NCBI GenBank assembly: GCA_963931925.1
Contig: OZ007575.1
Location: 40,595,846 to 40,659,845 of the forward strand
Source of the DNA: Onchidella celtica
Lineage: Eukaryota; Mollusca; Gastropoda; Systellommatophora; Onchidiidae
Reading direction: 5' to 3'
Length of the DNA: 64,000 nt
The position numbers and the translations under genes were made by a program. Shown in pieces: positions 14,201 to 24,900 of this stretch. The notes beneath the pieces were generated by a model, which made no database searches, had not been told where the DNA came from, and worked only from the letters and a program-made list of their open reading frames with translations. Position 1 is the first letter of the stretch. The number at the start of each line of letters is the position of its first letter.

Positions 14201-16006
14201 TTGGCAGTGCTTCGATTTTTTTCTTTTTAAGTTTTTAATTGTAATTGCTGTTAGCCTCCAAATTGGAGAGCCTGTTTTCTGTATATCATTTTATTTTAGT
14301 TTTACCCCTTGTAGACCAATGAGCTGTGTAGTTATGCAGAAAGTTTCTGCACATAAAGAAGATATGATCATTGGTGCTAGAAAAAAGGAAAGACAAAACG
14401 TCCTAAAATTGGGAGGTGACCCATATTTATATTATCAGTGCTGATGAAGAACTTATTCCAGTAAAGGTAATTCAAACTCAAGAGCCTTCTTTAAGTTTTG
14501 TCTGGTAGTGAGACTGCTATGTTGATTGATCTAGTAATGCATCGTTACACGTAATCTGACCAGCAGGCTGGTGGGGATACGAAATATGCAACAGTTCGGG
14601 ATGTGATAAGGATGAAGACCTCAGAAGGGTTGATTTGGGAAGACTTTCATATTCAGTTGTTATGAAGTCATCATGTGTCCATTCTTGTTTCCAGTTACAT
14701 CATCATCGTGCTCAGTTTGTCACGATCAAGTAATTAGCCAAACAAAAATGAAACGTCGCTAGTTGTCCTTTATTTAAACTCTGTGACATAAATTTTATGG
14801 GCAAGTTGGAGTGGGAAATTTGGAGTGGGAAACATGGCCTAGTTTAGTTCTGATTTGCAGAAAATTGTAAACGGCATCTGGGTTTTACTATAGGTTGGCA
14901 TAATAAGACAGTGACACTTGCATTTTCACAGTGATTACTCAAATACGTGTATATAAAAAAAGAGGGAAGATGTTTCCATTCTTTCGCTTTGCAAATTTTA
15001 TTTATAATTATGCCACATAGAGTATATCATTTATTTTTTTTTAAATATATTGTGCACTTTTGTCGCCCTAATTTGTTTTCTTTCATGTTTATACCTTGTT
15101 CTTGCTAAACCTCCTGACGCATTGTCTTCTCTTTAGTTTGGTAATTGTGGCTTTGGTGCCATGGGGAGGCAATTTAATTGTGAAACTTTGTATTATTTAT
15201 TAAATGTTTCACTTTTGTTTGCTGATTTTATTATCTGGTTAGCAGCCGTTAATACATGTATTTACTTTTCTTTTGTATGGATATCTTGCTCTTGACAAAG
15301 TTTGAATCTACCCACAGGATGTAAAATTGTCATCCAATGTTATAGACAGTTTAATTTTGAAAGTGAGCATCGCATGACGCCAAGACTGTTAGCTTATAAA
15401 GTTTGTGATGGGGAAATGTGGGCTCGGATAGAATCGTGTGCACTTTGTGATTGGGTGTTATTGCATGCTTGCCATTAGATATATTTTTGTGTATTTGGGA
15501 CCAAATTGGTGCATATTAATGGCAACTATCTGTGTTACATGTTACTAGACCCAATGTATATGGGTAACAGAGGATTGACATCACTAGGTTTTGTACTACC
15601 GTAACACAGGCTCATAAAAAAAATTGAACATTTTGCACGGATTTTTTGTTTTTTTTTTCCTTTCGGGTTTGGGTGTCTGGTTCTTTTTTCTCAATCAACA
15701 GAGCAATAGAGTTTGTTATGTAAGCACCATCAAAAGAAAAAGGGAGTGATGATAGGTAGTGCATTATATAATTCAGCAAATTGAGTAGTTCAATACTTTG
15801 TGAAACAGACTTTGCATTTTGTACGTATCATTTCGGAAAGGTAGCACGTGTATTTACTGTTATCCATGGCTTGAAAGTGTAGCTTTTTTTTTTTTAAACA
15901 TCTTAATACAATAAAATGAGGATGAAAATGAAACTTGTAATTCTATTCTCTTCATCTATTTCAGACTCAGACCCAAGGCAAACCCAGCGAATGCAAACAG
16001 CAATAG
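2267..16006 (+). CDS. NAP1L1: Nucleosome assembly protein 1-like (3' ten exons, partial)
   Basis: Histone H2A-H2B chaperone, active in nucleus and cytoplasm. Coding exons, all phase-consistent: 2267-2339, 2792-2865, 3952-4020, 4694-4833, 5895-6040, 6533-6558, 7261-7377, 7647-7670, 9271-9321, 15965-16006. They give 253 residues of about 390 in vertebrate NAP1L1; the N-terminal dimerisation helix exons are left of the window. Diagnostic stretches are GIPSFWLTIFKNVDMLSDM, EFHFEPNEYF, the basic KKKQKHKGRG (nuclear localisation), DSFFNFF, and ADFEIGHFIRERIVPRAVLF. The acidic tail (YDDEENEE, GEDDEYDEENDPDFNPE) is split over two tiny exons, and the last exon ends PSECKQQ, the conserved CaaX-like terminus of this family. 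The last intron is 6.6 kb. NAP1L1 and NAP1L4 cannot be separated from the sequence, and invertebrates usually have one such gene. Confidence 0.96.
2900..2990 (+). repeat. SINE-like core in NAP1L intron
   Basis: An (AAT)n stretch is followed by GGCATTTATATAGCGC and, about 30 bases on, GCGCTTTACA. This pair of motifs resembles a short dispersed repeat that I recall from many marine invertebrate genomes. I see no tRNA-like head here, so it may be only the conserved body of a SINE. It lies in the intron 2866-3951. Confidence 0.45.
3046..3098. repeat. (TC)n microsatellite
   Basis: An imperfect CT-dinucleotide tract directly follows the SINE-like core. Confidence 0.85.
3855..3873. repeat. Poly-G tract (19 G)
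   Basis: An uninterrupted G run inside a NAP1L intron. Comparable tracts occur at 6279-6295, 13278-13288, 13957-13968, 18712-18726 and 61321-61339, and as poly-C at 26806-26823 and 62556-62575. Confidence 0.9.
5050..5150 (+). mobile_element. Non-LTR retrotransposon ORF2 3' end, fragment
   Basis: In the NAP1L intron 4834-5894 a short open frame reads LAKMAQDRQGWRSFVAAL and ends in three consecutive TAG codons. The D-R-x-x-W-R-x-F-V-A-A-L pattern resembles the extreme C-terminus of LINE-type reverse transcriptase proteins. Only this tail is present. The TAGTAGTAG after it would fit the short 3' microsatellite of such elements. Confidence 0.5.
9322..15964. other. Last NAP1L intron (6.6 kb)
   Basis: This intron separates the acidic-tail exon from the CKQQ exon. 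It holds one inverted-repeat element (13550-14071), two short poly-G tracts and a possible alternative terminal exon at 11268-11279 (acceptor CTTGTAG, then GCA TCC AAC TAA in frame). I see no other gene in it. Confidence 0.6.
13548..14073. mobile_element. TA-flanked inverted-repeat element (Tc1/mariner- or pogo-like MITE)
   Basis: The left end reads TA-CAGTACACC...CCAACGAACTCGGACT. The right end, reversed, reads TA-CAGTAGAACTCGGACTCAACGAA. The shared CAGTA start, the ACTCGGACT and CAACGAAC words near both ends, and the TA on each side fit a non-autonomous Tc1/mariner/pogo element of about 520 bp. The order of the internal words differs between the two ends, so the terminal repeat is imperfect. 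There is no transposase frame inside. Confidence 0.6.
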
Positions 16007-16124
16007 ACAAACAATGCATGAGTGCATCACTGTATTTTTTTAACAAGTTGATTGTGATACGCTTGTCACTGAACAACAAGAAATATATCTCACATCTTCT
16101 TTGTCATGATCAGTTATTGTCCAC

Positions 16125-16130
16125 AATAAA
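16125..16130 (+). terminator. NAP1L polyadenylation signal
   Basis: AATAAA lies 119 bases after the NAP1L stop codon, in an AT-rich 3' UTR. It is the first canonical signal downstream. Confidence 0.6.
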
Positions 16131-16977
16131 ATTGCTCCAGTTGCTTTTTATTAACTTTAAAATAAAAAAAAAATCTTTTAAAATTCAGTATTTTGTTTCA
16201 TGCTTGTGTGAAAAGTTAATGTTTGCATGTGATTGTTAATTTAATACATCTCATGTTCTTACCTGGACATTGCTGGTATATCTTACTTTTAATTTCAGTT
16301 GGACAAAGAAGGGTTCACAGTCGGTATTTGATGAACATACATGAAGGACATTTAAACTAAGAGTTCTATTTCCTAACCTTGAAATTAGAGAACTTACTCA
16401 TGGGCTTAACAATAATCCCTGAAATGTTGTGGATACCTCAAAATTCATGATCTATCATGGTGATGTGCATCACAATAATAAGGTACTTAAATGGTCAATA
16501 TGGGGACTCGGCTATTTTGAGGAAACAGCTTACAAGTGAAAATCTGTATTGGAAAGGTAACTCTGGCACCTGAGTCGCAGATTTGTGCTGAAGAGATAGT
16601 TATAAAACTGGTTATTCCCAAGCCATTTTCGTACTGATCTTGAGCAATGCCATAATTGATTTTTAATTCACTATTTCCTAAAACTAGTAATCCGTGTCCG
16701 CTACTTTTCAGAAGCTACAAACTTTTTTTTATTTGAGCACAAGTGGTCTAGTTACATTGAATTTTTTAAAGTTTGCCATTCAGTTATTTTTCAGCCAAGG
16801 AGTCTATAATAACCAAGATAATTCAGTGTGGCCTTGAGTTGAATATAATTATAAAAATTAATTTTTGTTTTTGAGTTTGAGTTACTACAGCCATAGGGAT
16901 TGGTGATGAATTGGTATTTTATAAACTGACAAACTTTCCCCAAGATTTTCTGAATTCTATTCAACAAAGACATTTAG

Positions 16978-17102
16978 TATTTAGTAAAATGAAAAATACC
17001 ATGAAGATAACAAATGAAACTTGTACAAACTCAACTCTACTTATAGTTAAACATTAAAGTTTAGTAAAATAAACAGTGCCATGAAGATAGCAAATGAAAC
17101 TG
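16978..17102 (+). repeat. Local tandem duplication (~75-bp spacing)
   Basis: The phrase TTTAGTAAAAT followed by CCATGAAGATAACAAATGAA occurs at about 16981, and a close copy (CCATGAAGATAGCAAATGAA) recurs about 75 bases later. Confidence 0.65.
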
Positions 17103-17439
17103 TTGTATGTCCTCTACACTTCAAACACAACTGAACATGAAAGTGATACATGTAGTCACTGATGCTGTGAAGGAGCTCAAAACTGCTAACTGTAACCCGA
17201 TGTTTCCTTCACGGTGATGATAACAAAGGTCATGTCATTGCTTTATGGGTCTGGGCAGCAACAGCTAAACAAAATCAGAATGGAGGCCAACACAAAATTG
17301 TAATTTGTAAGCTAATGGTAACAGCTTTGCCCATCTATCCAATGAAAAATTCATAATGGAGAAAAATCTCAGTGGTTGATATCCCACTATGTGTAATGGG
17401 TATTTCTGGACAAGACATGGAAATTTGCATTTTTTGTCC

Positions 17440-20000
17440 AAGTCACATTTACATGTACGTACTTTTATGTATTTTGTTTCGGCCCAAATATACCTAGCCT
17501 TAGTGTAATGCATAATAGGCTAATTGGGCGTGGGCCACCAGTTTGGCGTCCAGACCAGCTTGGGTCTGATTCACCCCTTACTAGTACTACATCAGTACAT
17601 GTATAGTCAGAAAATGGTGCTTTGCACCATCTTACGGTTGATTTTCACGAAGGCGAAAAGTGATTGTTGAATTCCATTCACTTCAGTGAAATGTTAGTTA
17701 CATACATGTACGTGTACAAATATGTTACATGTGTATACATGTGCTTTAGTTTTATTTTGTCGTGGACAATGGAAATTATTTTTGCTCAAGAGATTTCCAC
17801 AAGTGAAGTAACAATAACATGTAATCCTTTATTTAACCTTTGGTGCCTAATTATACCAAACTTCAAGCCTTGTTGTTCGAGTTTATAGCACACAGCAGTG
17901 GGGTAATTGTGTACATGAAAATTTTCCAAGTTTCCAAATTTTCTGTATGAAAACTTAAGGGAGCGTGCACAATATTGTTGACGTTATTAGTAATACATGT
18001 ATTATACTAATATTACTTGAGAGTGAGACATCTCCTCGCTCCATGCCAGTTACCACCCATAGACATTCATTCTTAAGTTTGTCAACTGTATAGCACTGGA
18101 AGTAAAGTGGGCGCTTATCCAGGACTAGCTGAGACACCCAGCGTTGCCTGATACAACGTATAAGCCTTCCTCCGCCCCCCATGACAGATTCCAAAGCCAA
18201 ATCCGCCCATGTTTTCCTCAAGGTTACGTAGGTGATTTGATGAAGATGTTATGATTTTGAAAGGCAGACACCTCCATGAAAACTGAACATGTCAAAAACA
18301 ATCTCCCATGTGCATAAGTGCGCTGTTCTGGTTAGGAACCGAACGCTCTTGAAATAAAAGCCACGTGTACACCACATTAAATCGAAAAAGGACACCGCCC
18401 GACAACAAAATGAATGGAAGATAACTTTTTAATATACATGTAGGCTACGTGTATGCATTTTTTACTACACTGTAGGCTCCTTGATAATAATCACTGATTG
18501 CCTTGTGACGTAAATATACATCTACCGGTATATTATTATCATTATCAATTGTAACCTATGCAAAAATATTCTCGTACTGTGTGCGATTTGGTCAGTAACT
18601 AAGCTGCGGCAGCTCCTGAAATAAATACATGTATATGTACAATGTGTGCATGTATTGATTTATCATGCTGGACACAGTAACGCATCCTTCTGATGTTTTT
18701 TACTTTTCTTTGGGGGGGGGGGGGGGAGGGATTTGTCTGTACATTAAGGTTTCTCTAATGTTTCGTTCACTGGTTGATTTACTGAAAGCGAATTCCACTT
18801 CTGTTTTCCAAAGCATTTGTTTAGTTACACTTTACATTCACTCTACCACTTACCAGTGTACAATTATTGTGAGTCGTGTAAATACATGTAATGATCTTTT
18901 AGTTCTGTCACATAAATGCATTTATGCGCATCTAGCGCAAAATGCTGCGGGTGCGTACATACATGTACATACTTGCTTTTAGAATTTTAGTTTTGTCATA
19001 GACAAACTGTCCATTATCACCCTTTTCATTCAACTGCCGATGGAAAGTGTCTTTTGTTATCCCAGGTGCCCCCTGAAATCGCCTATCAGGACTTATAATT
19101 AATTACATAATAAAGATAACTACACCTGGGCTCTTTAAGAAAATCATTGTTTTGTATGGACGCATTGTCACTCGCTTTAGCACCACTCAACACTAGTGAG
19201 AGACATTTCGACAAAACGTAGTGTTAGATCAGAGGTAAAAATATATTACTGGATTATACTACATGTATTACAATGATAGTACATACAGTACATGTTACCA
19301 AACATATTATTTATGATAAATGTCACTGTCTATATACATGTATGTATTTTGTTTCCTAGAAGTTCCATTCTTGTTAAAATTAATAAAATGCAAGTTATGT
19401 TCTACCACTGTACCAAATCACCAAAAAATCCAAATTCGCATTCACAATGCCACAGTAGATCTATCATTACATGTGTACATACATGTGTGTAACTAAAACT
19501 TTGAAGACGTGCAGCTGGGATTTATGACATAACAGCACTAAATCCTTGAAAACAGGTTTGTGTGCTTTACTCAGACTCAGAGCTATGAAAAACTAGATTG
19601 GCCATAACGCTATGTTGTCAAATGTTGCTGATCACCTTATCCAGACTAAAAATTGAAGAGTTGACACCTCAGTCTGTAGTGCAAATTAGAACTACATGTA
19701 CGTACATGTATGTATTCTCAGTCTGCCCTATCTCTGAAATTGGCTTGTTTGGGTTTTTGGCCAGATCATGGCCAAATGGAATTCCCTCGACACAACATGT
19801 CTAGGGAAATGACTTCTGGTAGTGGTAATGACACTAATGCAGTAAATATTTCTCTCTCCACACATTGCACACACTCCCCCCACCAACTGCTCACCCCATA
19901 CACAGGTCATAGGAAGTCCAGCATGACCATTCTGTAAGCAGCCCATACCCATCTACATCTCTGTTGCATGGTGTTAAGACAGTGTAACATAATATAAATA
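17440..20000. repeat. Cluster of TACATGTA-type palindromes
   Basis: Scattered single copies of ACATGTA or TACATGTA occur at well over a dozen places in this 2.5 kb, sometimes alternating with CGTAC, as near 17700 and 19690. They are not in tandem and do not form one repeat unit. Confidence 0.6.
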
Positions 20001-21888
20001 CATGTAAACACAACATAAAATGACAAGATCATAAACAATGACCAAAAAAAAAAGACCGACAAGTGTGTTTCTTGCATTTCTTTTAATCTTACACTGGTTG
20101 TCTTCATAATTTTCATCACACATTAAATAAGTTATTCAGTGTAGGAAGGGACCTATTATGTAGCTCACCTTCTCCATACCAGTGTTTATAGTGTTCAGGA
20201 CTCCACTGTGGGAGCCAGTGCATTGACCAACTGACCATCAGATATCTCCTGATGATGCTGACAAGTTTTGTAATTTTCTTTAGTCATAGTGTATTACAAA
20301 TCAAAGTTCTGCATGCTAAGCCTTTGCTCAGCGCAACTGTTGTGTTAAAAAGGTTCATCACAGACGAAATATAAGAAATGGCATTATTAGTAAATTAAGT
20401 TTATCCATGATAAGGTTTTAGGCAATGTGCTGTGCATTGGGAGAAACCTAAGATACACATGAGAATGTACAGTCAGGGCAGAGAGAGAGAGATAAGAGAG
20501 GAAAATTGGCCAATAAGATGCCATCTGTCCAATGATACTGAGATAAAAGCATACTGCTGAATGTCTAAGAATACTAAACGTGCAATAATATTTCTCCGTC
20601 AATAATAGATGAAATCTAACTCGGCAAGTTTATGTACCTGTTTTCACCATGTTATCTTCATTGTGTGATGAAGCATGAGAATATAATTTGTACTTCATAT
20701 CAAACTGAAAATCAAGGTAAATCTAGACTTGTGGAGAAGGGGGAAAATCTCTTTTCAATTTGTCAAATGAATAGCAATAGTACGCACCAATACTTTTGAC
20801 TGATCATCAAATGGATATTTCCTCTGCTTTAGCTTTCTTGACAGCAAATCTCTCATAAGGAAAACATTGTTAAAGAATATTTCAATCAAGCTTGGTTACC
20901 TACAGTTCCCCAATCATATTTTCAAATAAAAGTGAATCCCAAGAGAAGGCAAATCAAAAATAACCTCTCTAACCAAGAAATAGATGTGATCATTGCTATA
21001 CTAGATCAATGAACATGTGGACCATGTGGTCATTTAAGTATGTGAAAAAAAAATAAAAAAAAATGATCTGTTCTTAAAGGCTGCATCCCCAGTTACATCA
21101 TTCTGCAGTTTTGCTTTCAATCTCTGATGTGGAATTGTGACTTATGGGCATGCCCAAACTGGAAGATTCATTTTTTCACTATAAGCAAGCGGAAAAACTA
21201 GAAACGGAAACACAAAAGCTAATAACACAAATCAACCACAATGATACTTTTAAAATATTTAAGCCATTCCAAAATGATAATAATAATAAAAAAGAAAGAA
21301 AAACTCAACAACCAGTGTTTTGTTTTGAGGAGATTGACATGTACCTCACAATCCAGCACAACCTAGGGGATGCAACCTGTTTGTAAAAAGGACCTGATGA
21401 AAACTGAAAGGTCAAGAAAGACCATCACAATCTACATAATTATTATAGTCTAAAAGTGACATTTTAATTTCCCAAGAGCTCGATGAAAATTTCCTGGCTT
21501 CTATCTAGCCTGAGGCATTATAAAACTTATGTGACTTGCAGAACGTCTTCACAGTCACAAACTTCTCATGCTGACTACTGAAGCACTGTAAAAAAAAAAA
21601 AAAAAACAAGAATAAAAATATTATTATAGTCTGCAACTTGCTCTTGTATCCACAGACTACAAAAAGGCTTTTCATACTTCTGAGTGAAATACTACATCTG
21701 TCCACGAGAAAAACTCGTTCATTAAGTCACTATAATTTTTGAAAAAGGTCTAAACAGGTAAATGGCAAGGCTTGAAGAACTATCAGGTGTTTCTAATAAT
21801 TAATATGAGTTTGAGTTAAACTTTACTAAAGGGCATTTTAAACAATTTTCTGACCAGTTGAGATCCATGCCAAATTCACAGAAATACT

Positions 21889-21894
21889 TTTATT
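21889..21894 (-). terminator. Candidate CNOT4 polyadenylation signal
   Basis: AATAAA on the minus strand, about 65 bases after the CNOT4 stop. It is the nearest candidate; longer 3' UTRs are possible. Confidence 0.4.
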
Positions 21895-21957
21895 CATCTG
21901 TAACGATTTCTTAAACACACAGGTACTGCCAATGTAGTGCACATCAAATACAAGTAA

Positions 21958-24900
21958 CTAACCTTCTGCCATTTGGTGAGTGTCTGTGGTCTGCTGACTG
22001 GGAAGGCCCCCTGTCCTGAAACCAGGTGGGGGATTGTGTGTATGTGGTGGCCACCCTCCAGCTCCAGCCAAAGGAAATTGCTGCACGAAAGGTAGCCTGT
22101 GGGACGGACCCTCCGATTCTGTCAGCTGCTGTAAAGATTTAAGCCAATGTGGTGTGCTCTCCGAAAATCCACCTGGAAAAGTAGTGAAGAAATGAGTAAT
22201 TGCATTCACTAAAATGCGCACCCACCTTCCAGGTGAACAATCATCCCAGTGTCACAGATAAGAGATCACAAAAAAATATGCAAAACACAAGAACACACTT
22301 GGCACACACTTTGCTATATTATTAATTATAATGTGCACACTTAAAGTTCTTTAGTCCCTGAATATTCCAGGATGGTTGGCAGGTCAGATATTACAGATGT
22401 TAAAACACCAAGAAATATAGAAAAATGACTTTGGAACTGATTTCCAGGATTAGGAAAATTATACAATTATACAGCAATTTTTTTTGGTCCAAAATTACAC
22501 ATATTCTTTGAAATTTGAAATACTGGGCCACAATATCAGTTAAACAACACTTACTGTGTATTGACTTGAAAACATGAACGCAAGGGAAAAAGTGGAATCT
22601 TGTCAATTTCAGCCAAGTACAAGTGTCAACAACATCTGTTGGTCAGTGACAGAAAAATGCAAAATCCAGGTAAACAAAACAAAATTCTTAAAATAAACAT
22701 CGTAGGTAATAAAATCTCACTTGTGGAATCTGTGAACTGACTGGTGCTCACAATAGCTGGGTCATTCCATGGTGAGGAATCTGGTGAATTGGATAATGGC
22801 CAACCTAAATGATGAGGGGGAAAAAACAAAAATCACATAAAAATGACACCACTAAAGTTGAGCGGGAAACTGTACAATAAATCTAGATTGAAAGACTACA
22901 ATAACAGACTCATTTGAGGTATGCATAATTTTGTGAAAGCGAACCAGCACATCAAAAAAAAATTTAAAACATCTATCTAATTACCTCAGGCAAGCAGAAT
23001 ACTTGGGAAATCAGGGTCTGAGTGTGTGCTGATGGTGTCATCATTAATCAGGGTGACATTACAAGATAGTCCTAAACTGTTAGTGATTTTTTCTTTGTGT
23101 GTGTGCACACTTCAAGATGACTGACTTTTCAAAAAATGATGAATACATAAAAAATAATTCTTACAAACTGATAAGTCCCTGAAACTAAAAATTGCTATTA
23201 CAGAGATGTTGCTGCAAACTCCATGCACAATACAGAAGAACTATCCAATCTCTTAAAGTTGAGTTACAAATCTTACTTTTATTAAGAGGTTGATTTTGGT
23301 TTGTTGGGTGCAATGATGTGGCAACCTGGTGTTGTTGAGCCTGCTGGTGAGGAAAAGAGCCAAAGCTGATGTTGATGTTAGGCAACATGGACCGCAGCTG
23401 TTCTTGCATGTCTTTCATATTACAGAAATCACGCTGGAAAATTAAAAGAAAGACCCAGCATGTGAGCAAAGGTTGACTTTCTCAATATCACAATCTTATA
23501 TCATGTATCTTTCCAAGTGTTAAAACCTGCTATTTGCAGGAATAGAAACTGTTATGGCATTCCCTCGGCAACATATTACTGGTCCTGTCGTGAAACTGCA
23601 CTATGTGTATTGACACAACTGTGGATGGAACCGCTTTCTTGCTAAATATTCAACCAAATCTTAGAATGATTTTTGTTTTTTCTAGTATTAAAGGGAAGCA
23701 CAACAGGTCTATTTCAAATGTTTAGAACTAAAACTGTATTATTTAAGTACATGTACAAGATAGAGAGCATATTTCAAGTAAAACAGCCTTTAGCATTTGT
23801 GTGGTTGCAGGATAGTGCCAGCACTGTCTCATTTTGTGAGTTTGTTTAAGGCCTGTTTACCCTGGTGGGTTTTTGGAATAGAAAAAAGGAATGGGTGGCA
23901 GTGGAGGAAGAGCTCTTCTGGCTTTCCGATTTCTCCCTCGAAACTGTTTACACTGGTCCGTTTCCTGAATAAGAAGTGATGTGCATCATTTATTTTGGTC
24001 ATGTGACGGAAATGGATGCTTGCGTGGCTGGCCCCTCACTTGTCAAGCGAAGGAGCTGTTCGGTTCAGCTTTTCTATGTACTAATGTGAAATTAATCTGA
24101 TACTTCTTTTATCACTCGCTAAAAGTCCAAGGGCTTTGTTCTCACCTGCTTGTTATGGTACATAGGCCATTTTGTATCCCACAGACAGCTCTCACCATCA
24201 AAAATGTTTTGGTGAAAGTTTCATCGATAGCTCGACCGAACACCATTTTACACAGAGGAGATTGTCATGTGATGCATAACCTTTCCGCAAATGGAATGAA
24301 AATAGGAATGGTCCTATTCTAGTTGTTCGGGGGGAAATCGGAAAGGAATTAGGAAAGGGTCGGATTCCATTCTGATTTCGGAACAGTGTAAATGCAACAC
24401 GCTCACTGCTAAATTTCCTTTCCTTTTTACTGCCATATTCTTAAAACCCACCAGTGTAAATAGGCCTTAACAAACCTGTTAAGAACTTTCATGACTTTCT
24501 GGTGCCAACTCATCCCCTTAGAATGACAAATTTCTATCTCCACTTTTTGGCTGAACTGAGTTACACACTACTTCTACAGGCCTTCTCCACTGTGTATCAA
24601 AATATCAAGCAGATTCAATGTGTAATTTTAAGTATTACTAGAAGAAAAAAAATTCTTTACATGGAACTTTAATCCTCGATTTCTCAGAAGTATACAGGAG
24701 GGAGTTAGACCTTGTCATTCTAAGGTAGTGAACTAATGCCAACAAAATCAATTTCCCTCGATATTTTGGATATATTTATTTCAGATCACCATGAATTTTT
24801 CATTCACAACTTCCCATGGTCTTTCTAAAGGATGTTATTGACTTTGATGAAATCAGTTTTAATCGGTAACACATAAGAAATCCCCAGAGCATTCAGATGA

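Larger units (their letters stand above)
16131..21888. other. Intergenic region between NAP1L and CNOT4
   Basis: About 5.7 kb between two convergent genes. All open frames are short and lack recognisable domains or paired splice sites. It holds a local duplication near 17.0 kb, a poly-G run at 18712-18726 and an unusual cluster of TACATGTA-type palindromes from about 17.4 to 20.0 kb. I can support no gene here. Confidence 0.6.

Noticed and set aside
17955..18221. An 88-residue minus-strand frame as a gene
   Set aside because: No domain, no paired splice sites and no conserved motif. The DNA resembles a dispersed repeat remnant (CCAGCGTTGCCTG also occurs in similar form near 5.16 kb).
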